A program made the position numbers and the translations under genes. Under the pieces are notes generated by a model. The model saw nothing but the letters and a program-made list of their open reading frames with translations, searched no databases and had not been told where the DNA came from. From Sarcocystis neurona (taxonomy: Eukaryota > Apicomplexa > Conoidasida > Eucoccidiorida > Sarcocystidae): a DNA stretch of 64,000 nucleotides. The stretch is from contig KL647296.1 in assembly GCA_000727475.1 (NCBI GenBank), positions 3,454,784 to 3,518,783 on the forward strand. Direction: 5' to 3'. This document shows, piece after piece, positions 61,301 to 64,000 of the stretch; position 1 is the stretch's first letter, and every line of letters begins with the position of its first letter.

Positions 61301-64000
61301 CGCATGATATGTTGAGTGAAGAGATGGAGGCCATGAGAGAATTTCAGCAGAAGCTGGAGAAGCTCAACCCGGTGCACGTCGTCGGTTTGTTCTCCATAGA
61401 AGCAAGAAATCTCAAAAGCACCCTGGCTCCTGTCCCAGAAAATGCCCTTGCGGCAATGAAGAAACTGCTTCTGCAGCAAACGCGCGACCACGTACGTTCC
61501 TGGCGAAAAAAAGCCTACTCAGCTGTCTCCTGCCCTACCAACCAAAATTCTCCTCAACCTTGTCTCCTCTCTTCCTCTCTCTGTCTCTCTGTCAGCGTGT
61601 CTTCCCGTTCCTCCATCTGCGTTCCTCTCTCTCTATGTGCGTGACTCTCCGTGTGTGTGTCTCTCTCTCTGTGTGTGTCTCTCTCCGTATGTGTGTCTCT
61701 CTCTGTATGTGTGTCTCTCTCTGTATGTGTGTCTCTCTCTGTATGTGTCTCTCTCTGTATGTGTGTCTCTCTCTGTATGTGTCTCTCTCTGTATGTGTGT
61801 CTCTCTCTGTATGTGTGTCTCTCTCTGTATGTGTGTCTCTCTGTATGTGTCTCTCTCTAAGTGGTCTCTCTGTATGTGTGTCTCTCTCTGTATGTGTGTC
61901 TCTCTGTGTCTCTCTCCCTCTGTGTCTCTCTCTCTCTGTCTCTCGCTGTATGTGTCTCTCTGTATGTGTCTCCCCCTCTGTGCCCCTCGTCCTGTCTCTC
62001 TGTCTCTTTCCCTGTCTCTCTGTCTTTTTCCGTTTCTCTTTCTCTCTGTCTCTCGGTCTCCTTCTCTCTGAATTTTTCTTCTCTGCACCCCGACTTTGCC
62101 CCCCCCCCTCTCTCTGTTTTTTCTGTAGGCCCGTCTCCCTTTACCTCCCCTCCGCATTGTCTTACCTTCTGTCTTTCTCTCTTGCAACACACACGGGAGA
62201 CATATACGCACACATATTGCATAAAGGTCTAGGAATCGATGAGAACTCTTGTCGCCTGCTGCCACTGGACATGGAGAATTCTACCGCCTCCATTTTTGTT
62301 TACCAGTGTCTGCACTACACCTTCTCCTGCATGCGAGCGTTCAGTTCTCTTCCTCTCGTCCCTCCCCTTTCTTTTTACTTAAATAAACAAGCATGTAAAA
62401 GCACGCCGTGCGTACGTGTACGGCAAATAGGCATCTGCACAGGCGCATTCGCTGAGCCTCGGTCTACCTAGAGTTCTTCTCTCCTTACGCATGGCTCTCA
62501 TGCGTCTCCCCTTAACCACATATAAACCTCTCTCTCTACACATCTATCTATCTATATATATAAATATACAAATATACATACGCACACATATATATATGTA
62601 CACATGTACACCTATCTGCATAAATACATATGTGTGCATACATGTACACACATTGAATGTGTGTATGTATATATATGGATGGATATATATAATATATTTG
62701 TACATATGTATACACGGATATATATATATATATGTTTGTCCACACGTTGAACGTAAACGTACATATATATCTATATACATACGCGGGGATATATTTACAT
62801 ATACTTGTACACACGTGTACACACCTATACGTGTAGATATGCAGATGTAAAAATGTATGTGCATATGTGGAGGAGGGAATATGTGTTGATACGAGGCAGA
62901 GAAGAGACGGTCGGAAAGCCGCAACGTGCCGTCCTTGGTCGACTTTGTATCCTCCGTTCTCCCCCATTCCTTTGTCTATTCTTCTGCTTTCAAACCCTCG
63001 GCCAGAGAAGAATTCCTTGTTTTCTTCTCCTTCTCTTTTTCGTTCCTTCTTTCCACAGCCACCACATGCACACAACTTCTCCACATGTGTGCGTTCGACA
63101 GCACTGGGGCAGGGTAAAGCCTTGTTCCGCGTCTCTTTGTCTTTCTCTCTCTCTTTGTCTCTTTCAGGTGTATGTACACCGGAAACATAGCCCTACACGT
63201 ATCCCTGCACTTTTTCTCAACCAACAGTTTTCCGTCCCCTTTTTTGGTTTCTTCCGTTTTTTTCCTTTCCTTTCCTCCTTTTGCCTCTCCCCCCCCTTTC
63301 TCTGTACTTCTGTGCGGACGCAGATTTACACCGGGAAGCAACGACCACATTCGCCTGAACATATTTTCCGTCTCTTTCTCTGCCTCTTCGCCTCCCTCTT
63401 CCTTTTTCTTCTTCTGTCTGTCTCCGTGAATTCCCTTCTTCTCTCGTCCGCTCGCTCTCGCCGACACATGCACAAAAGCAACGATACACAAGCAAGAGAG
63501 GCAAGGCATGCGGAGACACAGCAGACACGGCTTGTGGCCGTCCTCGACCTATATGTACATGTAATTCACCTGCAGAACTCCATACATAAAAGAAGAAAAA
63601 AGTAAGAGAAGGTGTGTCGATGTATGGAACTCTCCTCTTCCCGTCGACACCGGCTGGCCCTCATTTTGTTCGTTTTCATCCGAACATACCTTCGTTTCTT
63701 CTGTCTCCGTGTCTCCCTGTCTCTCTGTCCTTTGTTCATTCTCGCGCCTTTTCCAGGACCCTGAATTCTGCGTCTCGCATCCCGTTCGTCCGCGCGTGTG
63801 TCTACCTAGAAAGTTCTGTTGAACAAATATGTGTCTATTCTGCTGTTGTGGACTGCTCCTCCCCACTCTTGCTCTTTCTTTCGGCCGTAGTCAACAACCT
63901 CGGGCTGGACCAACTTGTCTACGGGTTCCATCCTTTACGCAAGTCTTGCTTTTCCTTTCCCCCCTCTTTTTTGTTCTCCTCGCTCTGCTCCTGTCTCTTC
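47812..64000 (+). CDS. Dynein heavy chain, axonemal type, 5' part
   Basis: Six exons fit in phase: 47812-50223, 51356-51598, 54400-54559, 57008-57156, 57938-58018 and 61246-61491 (3291 bases, 1097 codons). The gene runs off the right edge. Residues 1 to about 660 are a Ser/Pro/Thr/Arg-rich, probably disordered extension. From about 670 the sequence has the dynein heavy chain tail pattern: [20 protein letters not shown] (about 690-709), [13 protein letters not shown] (around 719-731), then [17 protein letters not shown] (exons 2-3), [12 protein letters not shown] (exon 3) and [16 protein letters not shown] (exon 6). These resemble axonemal heavy chains rather than cytoplasmic dynein 1. The linker, AAA ring and microtubule-binding stalk would lie beyond the window. 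In coccidia the flagellated stage is the microgamete, so expression there is expected. Which axonemal heavy chain it is cannot be told. Confidence 0.82.
50224..51355 (+). other. Dynein intron 1 (1132 bp)
   Basis: GTAAAC...CAACAG. The acceptor is chosen because the frame downstream is open, phase 0 and matches the heavy-chain tail. The frame is also open for some way upstream (from 51002), so an earlier acceptor cannot be excluded. Confidence 0.7.
51356..51598 (+). CDS. Dynein heavy chain exon 2
   Basis: 81 codons, residues 805-885, from [14 protein letters not shown] to [15 protein letters not shown]. Donor GTAGGT. The end joins exon 3 to give the conserved run through LVDAVTHSAL. Confidence 0.8.
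51599..54399 (+). other. Dynein intron 2 (2801 bp)
   Basis: GTAGGT...GTGCTGCAG. Mostly ordinary-complexity sequence. An open frame of 136 codons at 52577-52987 (+) is rich in Ser, Leu, Arg and Phe and is not supported as an exon. Confidence 0.75.
54400..54559 (+). CDS. Dynein heavy chain exon 3
   Basis: Residues 886-938 and the first base of 939. It contains KLFRVYVNF and [19 protein letters not shown], the FSPS block typical of dynein heavy chain tails. Donor GTGAGC, phase 1. Confidence 0.85.
54560..57007 (+). other. Dynein intron 3 (2448 bp)
   Basis: GTGAGC...CTCTGCAG with a good pyrimidine tract. No gene seen inside; frames on both strands are short. TA/GT patches appear around 56290-56720. 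Confidence 0.75.
57008..57156 (+). CDS. Dynein heavy chain exon 4
   Basis: Completes Gly939 and encodes residues 940-988, [20 protein letters not shown] through CSAFLTTK. Phase 1 in, phase 0 out; donor GTATCC. Confidence 0.8.
57157..57937 (+). other. Dynein intron 4 (781 bp)
   Basis: GTATCC...AAATAG, pyrimidine-rich on the plus strand throughout. No gene seen. Confidence 0.75.
57938..58018 (+). CDS. Dynein heavy chain exon 5
   Basis: 27 codons, residues 989-1015 ([20 protein letters not shown] onward). Donor GTACTT after CAC; joining it to exon 6 gives [14 protein letters not shown], as expected for a heavy chain tail. Confidence 0.75.
58019..61245 (+). other. Dynein intron 5 (3227 bp)
   Basis: GTACTT...CAGGCAG. 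Contains a CA run (58290-58314) and long TA/GT/CA-alternating stretches (59080-59120, 59490-60320). Open frames such as 60160-60864 (+) are Tyr/Ile/His-rich repeat products. Confidence 0.75.
58290..58314 (+). repeat. CA dinucleotide microsatellite
   Basis: Uninterrupted run of about 12 CA units in dynein intron 5. Confidence 0.9.
61246..61491 (+). CDS. Dynein heavy chain exon 6
   Basis: 82 codons, residues 1016-1097: [17 protein letters not shown], then [20 protein letters not shown] and a closing [11 protein letters not shown]. Donor GTACGT. One of the most diagnostic parts of the gene model. Confidence 0.87.
61492..64000 (+). other. Dynein intron 6, runs to the window edge
   Basis: Pyrimidine-rich. 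Contains the 18-bp minisatellite (61650-61960), TA/CA-rich DNA (62540-62800) and CT-rich DNA (63000-64000). I found no segment with heavy-chain similarity, so the next exon is probably beyond 64000, though a short one could have been missed. Confidence 0.6.
61650..61960 (+). repeat. 18-bp minisatellite, CT/GT-rich
   Basis: Tandem units of GTGTGTCTCTCTCTGTAT (18 bp) alternating with a 16-bp form lacking one GT, then degenerating into CT/GT repeats up to about 62070. Because 18 is a multiple of three, both strands give long open frames (61560-62471 on +, 61633-62265 on -) that are artefacts of the repeat. Confidence 0.92.

Noticed and set aside
61560..62471. Open frames of 303 (+) and 210 (-) codons
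   Set aside because: Both are products of the 18-bp CT/GT minisatellite in dynein intron 6.

Overview
This window looks like nuclear DNA of a coccidian apicomplexan, most probably of the Eimeria/Cyclospora group. I infer this from three things: conserved eukaryotic genes cut into small exons by kilobase introns, abundant CAG/CTG triplet tracts of the kind known from Eimeria genomes, and an axonemal-type dynein heavy chain, as expected in a parasite with flagellated microgametes. I could not check the genus.

Layout. Positions 1-1751 are a pyrimidine-rich flank with no recognised gene. Positions 1752-13943 (+) hold a complete Rab2 small GTPase gene: seven exons joining to 222 codons, with every splice phase consistent, and about 94% intron. 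The introns are full of CTG/CAG, GT/CA and TA/GT repeats. From 13944 to about 16400 there is more CAG/CTG-rich DNA without a firm gene. From about 16500 to 47800 the simple repeats almost disappear. Only two genes there are firm, both on the minus strand, both intronless and both predicted secreted: 18171-18929 and 33806-34639. They share collinear conserved positions and appear to be divergent members of one family that I do not recognise. The rest of this stretch holds short duplications (45, 57, 88, 90 bp and longer), some coding-like islands, and otherwise nothing recognisable. From 47812 to beyond the right edge (+) lies the 5' part of a dynein heavy chain gene: six exons, 1097 codons, truncated by the window, with repeats growing denser again toward the 3' end.

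The genes do not form a shared pathway. Rab2 acts in ER-Golgi membrane traffic. The dynein heavy chain would drive flagellar beating or another microtubule movement. The two secreted proteins are the lineage-specific part and the best candidates for something undescribed. A second notable feature is that CTG-rich tracts lie just upstream of five of the six Rab2 3' splice sites.
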